From a virus: a stretch of 32,824 nt of DNA. How positions within the stretch are numbered: the first letter of the stretch is position 1; each line of letters opens with the position of its first letter. The DNA lies in the IMG/VR virus record IMGVR_UViG_3300031841_003252, positions 1 to 32,824 of that record; one strand, written 5' to 3'. The position numbers and the translations under genes are program-made. Positions 1 to 8,100 of the stretch are shown here, piece after piece. The notes beneath the pieces are model-generated. The model saw only the letters and a list, made by a program, of their open reading frames with translations. It was not told the origin of the DNA and ran no database searches.

Positions 1-450
1 AGCTGATTTTCCGCCTTGCATTAATAATGCAGCTACAATTACTGTATGTATCAATTCAGCCACTTTATGAGCTTTCTTTTTATCTTTGACGCCGGCTTTC
101 ATTAATGCTTTTTCAATACCTCCAATGATAACATGATGATATTTTTCTCCAATGGCTACCAATTTTTCTCCTGATAAAAATTTCAATCCAGGTATTTTAC
201 CTAACAAGTTTATGAATTTACCAACTAATTTAACAATTGAACCTAATGATAAAGCTACTCCTGCCAGAGTCATAGCGCCTAATGCTTCGGTTTGCAGATC
301 ATCTTCATCTGCTTCCAAATCAACTGATTTCAAATCCTGAGCCAGATCTTTAACCTCGTCTTCAACATCGGCAGCTGCAGTATCAATATCTTCTTCTGAT
401 AATAATTGTTCGTTGATTATTTCATCAACTATTGTCTTCAATTTTTTCAT
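1..450 (-). CDS. Putative capsid-internal head protein, N-terminal 150 residues (gene runs off the left edge)
   Basis: An open frame starts at the ATG complementary to 448-450 and stays open to base 1, so the C-terminus lies outside the window. I do not recognise a family. The N-terminus is basic and helical and contains I-I-N-E-Q at residues 11-15. This resembles the (I/L)-x-E cleavage consensus of T4-type prohead proteases, although Q after the cut is less usual than A, G or S. An acidic stretch rich in D, E and A follows (about 18-55). Next comes a hydrophobic, glycine-rich helical region (about 56-100) and a second hydrophobic helix near 133-146. The start overlaps the end of the preceding zinc-ribbon gene by 26 bases, which implies coupled translation. 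Neighbouring genes carry similar leader peptides, so an internal head or prohead core protein is a reasonable inference. A membrane-active protein is the alternative, given the hydrophobic stretches. Confidence 0.6.
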   Translation of the reverse strand, partial: MKKLKTIVDEIINEQLLSEEDIDTAAADVEDEVKDLAQDLKSVDLEADEDDLQTEALGAMTLAGVALSLGSIVKLVGKFINLLGKIPGLKFLSGEKLVAIGEKYHHVIIGGIEKALMKAGVKDKKKAHKVAELIHTVIVAALLMQGGKSA

Positions 451-1078
451 TGTCAGGTTCCGCTAAATTTTTTCTAATAGTTTCTTTTAACTCATTGTAA
501 TCATTTTCCATTCGTTCAACGAATTGTGTAATGTCAATTTCATCCGATCTGCCATCGGCATTATGCCAATATGCTTCTTTGACCTGATTTTTCAAAATGC
601 CTACTTCAATATCACAATCTTTGAACCAAGCCTCTGCATTTTCAGACATGATTTTACGTTGATAAGCATCCCATGCATCTTCACCCTGCTGACGTATCTG
701 ACGTTCTTCTTTCAATACACATGAAAAACATTTTTTACGACTAAAATAAAATTTAAGATTTAACTGCTTTTCATCGCCTTTCATATGTTCACCACATTCA
801 GGACAATGATCCGGAGCTGTCAAAATGTCCTTGATGGATGATAACAATGAATTTGCCGACTCTTTTACCCGATAACCTTCTTTCTGTGTCCATTTGTGTC
901 TAGTTCCTTTGGCATCTGTTTCATACCAAACCTTTGGCGAACCATCTTCAAATGTCTCAACTACATCCAAATCCTTTTCAGGGCCTTTGGAAAATGTGAA
1001 TGTTTTTCTGGTTTGCGTTCTGTGCTTACCAGCAAGCAGATCACGTACTGCTTTTACGTTTTGTAACTTTTTAGACAT
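425..1078 (-). CDS. Zinc-ribbon phage protein of unknown function
   Basis: A 217-residue protein that I cannot assign to a named family. The N-terminal third is basic (K/R-rich, residues 1-30). The centre has a two-pair cysteine arrangement typical of a zinc ribbon: CPEC near residues 93-96 and CFSC near 117-120. The C-terminal half is predicted helical and charged, with many E, K and N residues. A zinc ribbon beside basic residues suggests nucleic-acid or protein binding, but no catalytic motif is visible. The start lies 1 base beyond the upstream stop and has a GAAG-like ribosome binding site. The end overlaps the next gene by 26 bases. It therefore sits in the head-protein block downstream of two proteins with capsid-targeting-like leaders, but its own N-terminus lacks such a leader. 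An assembly or regulatory factor is as likely as a virion component. Confidence 0.8.
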   Translation of the reverse strand: MSKKLQNVKAVRDLLAGKHRTQTRKTFTFSKGPEKDLDVVETFEDGSPKVWYETDAKGTRHKWTQKEGYRVKESANSLLSSIKDILTAPDHCPECGEHMKGDEKQLNLKFYFSRKKCFSCVLKEERQIRQQGEDAWDAYQRKIMSENAEAWFKDCDIEVGILKNQVKEAYWHNADGRSDEIDITQFVERMENDYNELKETIRKNLAEPDNEKIEDNS

Positions 1079-1079
1079 A

Positions 1080-1643
1080 TTATACTTCGAATTCTTGTCT
1101 GAACTTCATTCGTATTCTTTGTTTTGCTGCATCATCTAATGGCAATGCATTTAACATGGCGAATACATAATCAACTTGCTGAGTGGCAGGTCTGCCTTCT
1201 AATGCTTTTAGTAACATTTTATAGGCAATAGTTTTTTCCATTTTCTCTTTGCGAGTGGTTAATGCGCCTTTCAGATCTTCTCCTTCCTCCTGTTCTTTGA
1301 TGGATTCTGTTTGTGGAGGAGCAGTCACTGACTGACGGATTGATTTCATTTGCAATCTCTGTTTCAGTTTGTTAACAGCTTGAGCGTCATTACCAATAAG
1401 TTTCTGAATAATCATTAGAGTTGCAGCAGCCTTCTGTTGAGCCGATCCTACCTGCATTGATTTTTGCAGTGCTCTCATATACGGTGTATTAACTAATCTG
1501 TCTAATCGACTAGTTGCGGTTTTTGTTGCACGGCCAATATTTTCATTAGCTTCGTTATCCTTTTTGCCGTAATCACCTTCATTCAATGTCGCACGAACAA
1601 TACGTCTAATTTCCTGACGTAAAATTTTTTCTTTTCGATTCAT
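1080..1643 (-). CDS. Putative capsid-internal protein with prohead-protease-type leader
   Basis: A 187-residue, strongly basic and helical protein. Residues 1-23 form a K/R-rich amphipathic helix ending in L20-N21-E22-G23. This fits the (L/I)-x-E | (G/A/S) cleavage consensus of the T4 gp21-type prohead protease. In T4, such N-terminal peptides (capsid targeting sequences) direct internal proteins into the prohead and are then removed. The remainder is rich in A, K, R and Q and is probably all alpha-helical. It has no enzymatic motif and resembles small scaffold or DNA-associated internal head proteins in composition. A clear GGAGC ribosome binding site (minus strand, complement of 1651-1655) sits 7 bases before the ATG. 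The promoter-like motif ATATTTAT lies upstream of that. The assignment is inferred from leader, composition and context, not from a recognised family. Confidence 0.7.
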   Translation of the reverse strand: MNRKEKILRQEIRRIVRATLNEGDYGKKDNEANENIGRATKTATSRLDRLVNTPYMRALQKSMQVGSAQQKAAATLMIIQKLIGNDAQAVNKLKQRLQMKSIRQSVTAPPQTESIKEQEEGEDLKGALTTRKEKMEKTIAYKMLLKALEGRPATQQVDYVFAMLNALPLDDAAKQRIRMKFRQEFEV

Positions 1644-1666
1644 TTCAAATGCTCCGTTTTAGTTTT

Positions 1667-1676
1667 ATATAAATAT
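1667..1676 (-). promoter_or_regulatory. Candidate late promoter-like element, ATATTTATAT in sense orientation
   Basis: One of six copies of a conserved ATATTTAT core (sense strand) found at gene junctions in this window. This copy lies in the 37-base gap before the 187-residue head protein, 23 bases upstream of its ATG, with a GGAGC ribosome binding site in between. That arrangement suits a promoter -10 element. The reverse complement contains TATAAATA, the T4 late promoter sequence, so the orientation is opposite to T4. Confidence 0.4.
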
Positions 1677-1680
1677 ATCG

Positions 1681-4023
1681 TTATCTGGAATACCTTGTCA
1701 AACCTAACAATTGATTTACTGGCGCAAATAATCCAGTTAATTTATATGTTTTACCTTTGTATACAAATACAATACCTTCCGTAGGAACCAATTTTTTAAA
1801 TCCGCCGGCAGCTTCTATACGTTTTAACTGTGTTTTCATTTTATCCAATGATGTTATATCATCACTATCTTTCAAATCTCGGACTGTATCAGCAATTTGT
1901 CTACGCAGATCCTTCACTGTATCATTTGGATTAGCAGATAAAAATTCTGATGCATTACTTAATACTTCAGTACCAAGTTTCAAAAATATGTCTTCAAATT
2001 TCACAATGTTTGCTTTGTTCAATTTGGTCATATCTTGTTTGTCAATATCCGTTACACGTTTCAGTGTTTCTGGATCTGTGATATTTTTAGCATTTAATCT
2101 GAATGATTTATCATTATATGCCCATCGACGAATTAGTCCATCTCGTTCTTCTGGTGTCAGATCTGGTAAATTTGAATCCAGATAATTTTCCCACCACCGC
2201 TGATGATACATCACAACTTCATCTGAATCTTTTAGTCCATACTCTTTCTGAAGTTGATTTATTCTATTGATATAATAACTTTCCTTTTCATCAAAATCTG
2301 GAAGTTTAGATAATGTTATAACTTTTGGCGGAATGATTTTGAAATGCTCTTGAGTATCTGCATTTACATCTGAAATCATTTTTTGTAACTGAGCACCATA
2401 TTCAGGCAGCGAATCTACTTTTGTAGCCGATTCCAAATCAAATTCATTCAGGCCATGAAACTGTAAATAAGCTTTTGGTCCATATGTTATCACATTTGCT
2501 GTGGCTGGATATATGATTTCCAGATTCACAAATCTTCGGCCGTTCTGAAACATTTCATCTCTTTGGTCTGGTGATAACGCAAGTATCGCCTTTTCCAAAT
2601 CTTCCATTGCAAATGCAAATGCATCTGATATGTCTCCTCTACCGCCAAATTTCATTTTCACAGCATCTATGTCCATTGGCTGTCTGATAGTGGCTTTGTT
2701 ACGAGCTGCTCCTACTTTACCATCTTTGAAAGTGACATTCAGATTTTGTCCATCTGTTTTTTCTGTAACATCTGATTCTCTGTTCAACTCTCCTTGCAGT
2801 GACATACGAACCAGTTCCTTCATTTCTGCAAATGTAAGATCTCTGTCATCAAATGGATGATTCATATGACCAGAAGCTCCGCCTTCTGTTATCAGTGTTC
2901 TGAATTTACCAGCCCACCATTCCTTAGTAAGTGATTCTGTCAGTGTTGCCTCAGCTTTAGTCATCGGTTCGTTCTCTGTAGAATCAATTGCTTCCTCAGC
3001 TCCTAAGAAGTTGAGAAATTTATAACCTACCCGTTCTGCTACACCTGTTATATAGTTCTGCCAACGCTTATATCCAGAAGTACCTCTGAGTTCTTTGGTG
3101 TAATTGGTACCAGAACCTATTGCTCCTACTTTACCTGTTGGGAAAAATGAAACTGTATCAACTGGCCCGGCTGGCCACATATCATTATGATTTTCAAGTT
3201 CCTGATCTGTGTTAAGAATATAATTCATAACTTTGAAACCTAACCGTTCAGCCATGGCTGCAGTCTTCTTTTGATAGGTTTTCTGATTACCATAGAAATA
3301 TCTAGGACCATCATCCACATCTGCTTTACTGCCTCCTGCGAATGATATTTCTGATATAATAGTAGTATTGCTAACGAAATTACCTATCTGTTCTGCAACT
3401 AACACACTGAATTTGTCTCTGAGTAAATTGAATATCTTGTCATCATAAAAGCCCATCACAGTTTCAAACTCTTCAGGCGATGCTGTTGCCAACACCTGTC
3501 TCAGTACTGTACCTGACATATCTCCATATCCTGGTACTCTGATTGACACGTGAGGTGCCACATACAGATAACCGTGTTTCGTGTAAGGTTGAAGATTGCC
3601 TTTGTTATCATCATAATATTGAAAAAATGTAGGTTCACCATTTCGTTTTGTGCCTACTCGAAAGCGAGGATCTTCGTCCATGTCCTTCTTACCAACTGCA
3701 AATATCACTGCAGTGGTTTCAGGATTGTATTTACCAAGTATTTCAGTGGCTTGATATGGATTGCGGACTTGTACCACATTGGTGATGTCATGAGCATTGA
3801 TCACTTGCTGCTTTTCAGAGAAATCCAAAGGCGACTTAGGCAGTTTCACTTTGTCAGAAGTGGCGACATAGGTATTGCTTTTTCCAAATCTACTTGCAAG
3901 TTTCTTGTAAACTTCAGCATGATGTTTGCCCATTGGTTGAAACCGGCCCGGATATATCACAACTATGTCACGTATATCAGCTTCATTAAGAATTGCAGAA
4001 GCTATACTTTTACCTAAATTCAT
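1681..4023 (-). CDS. Putative packaged bifunctional enzyme: NMN-adenylyltransferase-like domain plus RNA-ligase-like domain
   Basis: A 780-residue multidomain protein. Residues 1-14 form a leader ending L12-N13-E14 before A15, fitting T4-type prohead-protease cleavage. Residues about 18-215 match the HIGH-superfamily nucleotidyltransferases (NMNAT/cytidylyltransferase). The GRFQP motif is at 26-30 with H34/H35, and a second motif resembling ISGTxxR is at S170-G-T-x-x-R175. Residues about 230-345 form an unrecognised domain with two similar segments. A second protease-like site, I378-T-E380 before G381, precedes the C-terminal half. That half carries covalent-nucleotidyltransferase (RNA/DNA ligase) motifs: K422-T-D-G425 (motif I, lysine 422 the predicted AMP acceptor), L501-E502 (motif III-like), E749-G-I-V752 (motif IV) and K758/K761 (motif V). 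The inferred role is NAD or RNA metabolism in the infected cell, delivered with the DNA. No Shine-Dalgarno site is visible. The ATG is preceded 2 bases away by the recurring ATATTTATAG motif, and an in-frame stop upstream rules out a longer start. Confidence 0.8.
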   Translation of the reverse strand: MNLGKSIASAILNEADIRDIVVIYPGRFQPMGKHHAEVYKKLASRFGKSNTYVATSDKVKLPKSPLDFSEKQQVINAHDITNVVQVRNPYQATEILGKYNPETTAVIFAVGKKDMDEDPRFRVGTKRNGEPTFFQYYDDNKGNLQPYTKHGYLYVAPHVSIRVPGYGDMSGTVLRQVLATASPEEFETVMGFYDDKIFNLLRDKFSVLVAEQIGNFVSNTTIISEISFAGGSKADVDDGPRYFYGNQKTYQKKTAAMAERLGFKVMNYILNTDQELENHNDMWPAGPVDTVSFFPTGKVGAIGSGTNYTKELRGTSGYKRWQNYITGVAERVGYKFLNFLGAEEAIDSTENEPMTKAEATLTESLTKEWWAGKFRTLITEGGASGHMNHPFDDRDLTFAEMKELVRMSLQGELNRESDVTEKTDGQNLNVTFKDGKVGAARNKATIRQPMDIDAVKMKFGGRGDISDAFAFAMEDLEKAILALSPDQRDEMFQNGRRFVNLEIIYPATANVITYGPKAYLQFHGLNEFDLESATKVDSLPEYGAQLQKMISDVNADTQEHFKIIPPKVITLSKLPDFDEKESYYINRINQLQKEYGLKDSDEVVMYHQRWWENYLDSNLPDLTPEERDGLIRRWAYNDKSFRLNAKNITDPETLKRVTDIDKQDMTKLNKANIVKFEDIFLKLGTEVLSNASEFLSANPNDTVKDLRRQIADTVRDLKDSDDITSLDKMKTQLKRIEAAGGFKKLVPTEGIVFVYKGKTYKLTGLFAPVNQLLGLTRYSR

Positions 4024-4025
4024 AT

Positions 4026-4035
4026 CTATAAATAT
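4026..4035 (-). promoter_or_regulatory. Candidate late promoter-like element, ATATTTATAG in sense orientation
   Basis: This copy of the recurrent motif lies in the 24-base gap between the 94-residue gene and the 780-residue enzyme gene. It ends only 2 bases before the ATG. As a -10 element it would give a leaderless or internally started transcript. Either initiation here is unusual, or the motif is not a simple promoter for this gene. Confidence 0.35.
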
Positions 4036-4047
4036 AAGTAATTTTTA

Positions 4048-4332
4048 TCAAAGTTCAAAATTAATTTCATCATGTCCTACATCAAATCCAGCTACTATAG
4101 CTTCTGCTTCAGTGTAAGAAGTTACCCCATTAAATACAGAACCAGTTATAAATGATTGAATGTCGTCCTCATATTGAACAACACATCTTAGATCTGTGCT
4201 TCCTGTATGAGGAAATACACTATAGGCATACAAAGATGTTCTTTGATCTCTCGGAGGAGCGTTCAGATCATAAACATCTGCAGATGCTTCATATGCCGAG
4301 CCTGAGTTTGGATATTCGTAATATAAATGCAT
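4048..4332 (-). CDS. Small protein of unknown function, downstream of fibre genes
   Basis: A 94-residue acidic protein rich in Y, D, S and E. It has no signal peptide, membrane segment or recognised motif. The composition (alternating aromatic and small residues, many T/S/Y) suggests a beta-rich fold. The gene follows the stop of the arabinofuranosidase-fold gene by 3 bases and is the last in a run that starts with the 1002-residue fibre-like protein. A 24-base gap with the ATATTTATAG motif separates it from the next gene. By position it could be a small adsorption-structure component or a chaperone for the fibre genes before it, but nothing in the sequence shows which. Confidence 0.65.
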   Translation of the reverse strand: MHLYYEYPNSGSAYEASADVYDLNAPPRDQRTSLYAYSVFPHTGSTDLRCVVQYEDDIQSFITGSVFNGVTSYTEAEAIVAGFDVGHDEINFEL

Positions 4333-4335
4333 AAT

Positions 4336-5175
4336 TTAAGTATAGATTGTGTAATGATCATTTATTGCTGTTTCTATATCAGATTGAATACTAGATTTAT
4401 CGCCTTCATAAACTAAGAATTCCTGCATGTCCCACATATCCCAATTATTAAAGCTGTAACCAAGTCTAAAATTAGGAGCAGTTCCTGATCTTGTTAAATT
4501 TCCATCAACTGTTATTAAAGTCTGTGAAGTATTATCATCATGTAAAACATTACGATTGCTTGGTGAGTATGCAGCACCATTTCTTCGATAGGTATCAGTA
4601 GAATAATTACTACTTTTTATTGCTGTTGACGTGCTTCCATCTTGAGCAGCAAATTGCCATCTGTTAGGTTGATTTTCAGCATATAATATTGATCGAACAT
4701 TAGTGTTACAAACAGAGAAAAAGAAATATTGACCTGTTGATGGTATGTAATCATTTTTAGGTAAAAGAAGGTCAAGGTGTACTGCAGAACTAGCATTATT
4801 ACTCTCAATAACAGGCTTGCCGTTACTCTTTATTACTGTGCCGCTTGATACAATTTGTGGTTGTTCAGAGGTAGTTGCATTTTGCATATTACCACTCTGA
4901 CCACTTTGATCATACCAAGTGACTATGAATCCGTTATTTGAACCAACATGAGATAACAATGCTGATTCATCTAAATTACCATTAGAATCAAATCCAATAT
5001 CGGCTTCAGTATTACCTGATGATTCTCTTACTCTAATAGCATTTCCTGAATATGTGGAGGATAGTTTTCTTAAAGAATATGCTAATACTATATCAGCTCC
5101 ATACTCATCTAATAAAAATGTTTGTGATGCTTCTACTTTAGCAGTTGCACTAAAAAATGCTGCTATCATTGACAT
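4336..5175 (-). CDS. Tail/fibre protein with arabinofuranosidase B (GH54)-like catalytic-domain fold
   Basis: A 279-residue protein. Residues about 25-115 closely follow the pattern of the alpha-L-arabinofuranosidase B catalytic domain (ArabFuran-catal, GH54): AYSLRKLSS at 32-40, the AIRVRESS segment at 46-53, DIGF at 59-62 and the VTWYDQSG segment at 85-92. The family fold is a concanavalin-like beta-sandwich that binds or cleaves sugars. Phage versions often serve as receptor-binding modules, and I cannot confirm that the catalytic acids are kept. The C-terminal half (about 115-279) is rich in N, S and T with several aromatics and matches the remainder of a LamG-like sandwich. The ATG overlaps the stop of the 1002-residue fibre-like gene (TAATG), with an AGGAA ribosome binding site. 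The two products are therefore probably made together and assembled into the same adsorption structure. Confidence 0.75.
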   Translation of the reverse strand: MSMIAAFFSATAKVEASQTFLLDEYGADIVLAYSLRKLSSTYSGNAIRVRESSGNTEADIGFDSNGNLDESALLSHVGSNNGFIVTWYDQSGQSGNMQNATTSEQPQIVSSGTVIKSNGKPVIESNNASSAVHLDLLLPKNDYIPSTGQYFFFSVCNTNVRSILYAENQPNRWQFAAQDGSTSTAIKSSNYSTDTYRRNGAAYSPSNRNVLHDDNTSQTLITVDGNLTRSGTAPNFRLGYSFNNWDMWDMQEFLVYEGDKSSIQSDIETAINDHYTIYT

Positions 5176-8100
5176 TATGATTCCTGATTGATTGTAACTA
5201 ATGCAGTGTTATTGCCTATGTAATGATAATACACATAATTTCTTTTAGTAGTATCAAATGTACCATTTAAAATTTTAAATTCGGAACCTGTCAAATACAG
5301 ACCAACTGATGATGAGACATCAGTCATTATAACATTCCCTAATACAGCAAGATCTGCGTCAATAGACATTGTTAATGCTGAACCTGTGGTAACTGACATT
5401 ATTCTATTTGCTCTGAAATCTAATGTTGTATCAAATGAGGATGAATATGTGAATGATGTTTTTGATGTACTACCTGACAGAGCATATGATGCTTCTAGAT
5501 GTGTAGCTCTCATAGGTAATGACGGAGATACTGTATGCACATCAATGAAATCAGATATCTCTATGCTAGGACCATCTCCTGATTCAAGTGTTAGAGTTCC
5601 GACTGCAGATCCTACAGCAGTCACTACACTTGCTGTTACTGATCCAAGATCTCCTGCTCCGGAAAATACTGATGTGCTAGATGTGGTAAATGTTATACCT
5701 CCTATCTGGAAATTTGTCGGCCTGATATCAAGCTTGTTCTGATCAGATCTCAATGATATGAAAGAACTTGTATTTGCAAAAAATTCAAAACCTACACCGT
5801 TATATTCATCTCCTGAATCAGGTAATGCAGATCCTGAATAAAACATGAATCCTGGTGAAGCTGTGCCAGCAGATGCTGATGCAAAACCTTTATAGCCTAC
5901 TGATCTGATAAATGCAGATCCTCCATGCATTTCAATACCACTTCCAGGTGTAGAACTTAAAAACAATGATCCTGACACTATGTTGTTAACGCCGGTGATC
6001 ACTGTGTTCTCACCTTTGAATGTTACTGGATATATATATGACTCCATATCAGCAATGTTGTTGCGATAATCCAAATATTGAAATCTGAATGTGAGAGGAG
6101 TATCAAAATATGTTCTAGGTATGCGTTTGTTTATTCTTGCAACATTTGGCGTGAAACCTGTCTCTTTCACTGCCACCAATGATATATCTGCCAATGTCCA
6201 TTGACCTCTTCTGATCACAAAGAATATGTCAGCTGTATCATCATCATTTGACAGAAAATTGAATGCAACATCATTTATACTTTGACTAACATTGAATTCA
6301 ACACTGCCTAATCGTTTACCAAAAGTATTATTGTCTTCAAATATATCCTGCAAACTATCAGTCAATTGTGTCTGACTGCTTCTGACTACATATGCTGAAT
6401 TTCTAGTAGCATCGTCTGGCACGGAAATTGCATTTCTTGTGCTACCTGAAACATATACATCTACTCTTGGGAAAACAACATTAGGATCAGACGATGCTGG
6501 ATTGTCAGTGGCATGTGCCTTGAACTGTAATTTATATATTGTATCTGCTTTGAGATCTGCATGATATTGTGATGATGATATATGTATATATGCAAATCGT
6601 CTATTTGTCGCATTGAACGTATTTTCTGCTCTTATCTGAACTCCCGATACAATGTTACTAGGATTGAATACAGTGCTAACACCTTGTTCAGGTAATGTAT
6701 TTGCCCCGGAACCTGTCCAATACGTTTCAAAATCTTGTAAACTAGTAAAAAATCCAATTCTATTTTTTATAACACCATTTACATTGGAAATTTCTAAATT
6801 ATCAGGATCTTCTAATAATTCAAATTCTTCTAATACTGTATCACCTAGATCTTCAAAATCTCCAAAAAGTCCTCCGGCTTTAAACAATGTTTTTATCTTA
6901 TAGACATCACCGGTGGCTGGAGATAAATTTTCTATACGTATTTCTGCAAATGACTGTGATTGTTCTGTTACTGCTGTGGTAGGTGGTCTGAAATAACTTG
7001 CTGTGAAATTATCACTGCTTTCTATCCTATTCAAAGTATGAACTGTCCTCTGTCCACTACTATTTCTTTGTACGTATGGAAATTCAAAACTACCATTTGT
7101 ATTCAAAGCAGGGTCTCTGAAACCTGATATCTGAGCAACCTTTGCTTGTGTTGAATTCAAAACTTCTGTTATCAAAAACTCAAAACTTCCAGATGCAATT
7201 GTAGGAGCTGTTATCGTTAATGCTGGAAAACTTTGTGGATTATCTGAAGGTAATAATTCACTGTCCTGTATTTCAAAACTTGATCCTGCCGCATTAGTAG
7301 TAATGTTTATGGCAGGATCAGATATAGTAATAGTACCTCCTACCATTTCAGGTAATAATGCGAATCCATTAGACTCCAACAATGAAAAACTATTGACTGT
7401 AAATATTGGATTAGTTTGTGCAGCTGTAGGACCATTGAAGTTTTCAGCTGTTACTAATGGTTGTTGTAAAAATTGTGATCCATAATTACTAGGAGGTGAA
7501 CCGGCGGTACCGCCTCCTTGGTATGGTATTGCTGGCCCACCACCTGTATATGAAACAGCTGATCCATATGGTCTGATTGTAACTGTACCAGATCCTGATT
7601 GTGCTAGGTTAATACCTCGTAGATTTGTTATCTGCAGATAAGGTTGTGTAACTTCTTCTATGATAACTGTTGGCTGTTGTAAAAATATTATCTCAGTATC
7701 ATTTCTAAGCTCCGGTGCTACGGTTACAGTTCTTGACCATATTAAATTCGGTGATCGAACTCCATTTATTCTGTCATCCGGATCTGTGGAATATGGATAC
7801 TGTAACTGAGTTTCTTCATCATATGCTGCTCTAGAGGCTACATATACTACAGCAGGTCCAGGAGCTGTATCTGGATATATCCATACTGATACAACTCTCG
7901 TACCATCGTGTTCTGCATAATTTACAACCTCATGATAAATCGGATCTCCGTTGAAATCTAATATTTCAACATATATAGGAGCTCTATCGACTAATGTACC
8001 TGCCGCGGCCTTTATCTTAAATAAATTTTTACCTGATGTAAATTTTTCTGGAAAATCTACAATGTTAAAAAATTTTTCAGATGTTAAGGATGTATCAAAG

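Noticed and set aside
152-340. Plus-strand open frame in the left-edge region.
   Set aside because: The region is better explained by the minus-strand head-protein gene that starts at 450 and runs off the left edge with no stop in 150 codons.
3550-4017. Open frame of 155 codons on the plus strand, and similar plus-strand open frames throughout the window.
   Set aside because: Each lies inside a well-supported minus-strand gene, has no ribosome binding site or recognisable motif, and its composition is that of antisense sequence. No plus-strand gene is needed to explain any gap.
4617-4808. Minus-strand 63-codon open frame in an alternative frame inside the arabinofuranosidase-fold gene.
   Set aside because: It is fully contained in a gene with strong domain conservation and shows no independent start signal.
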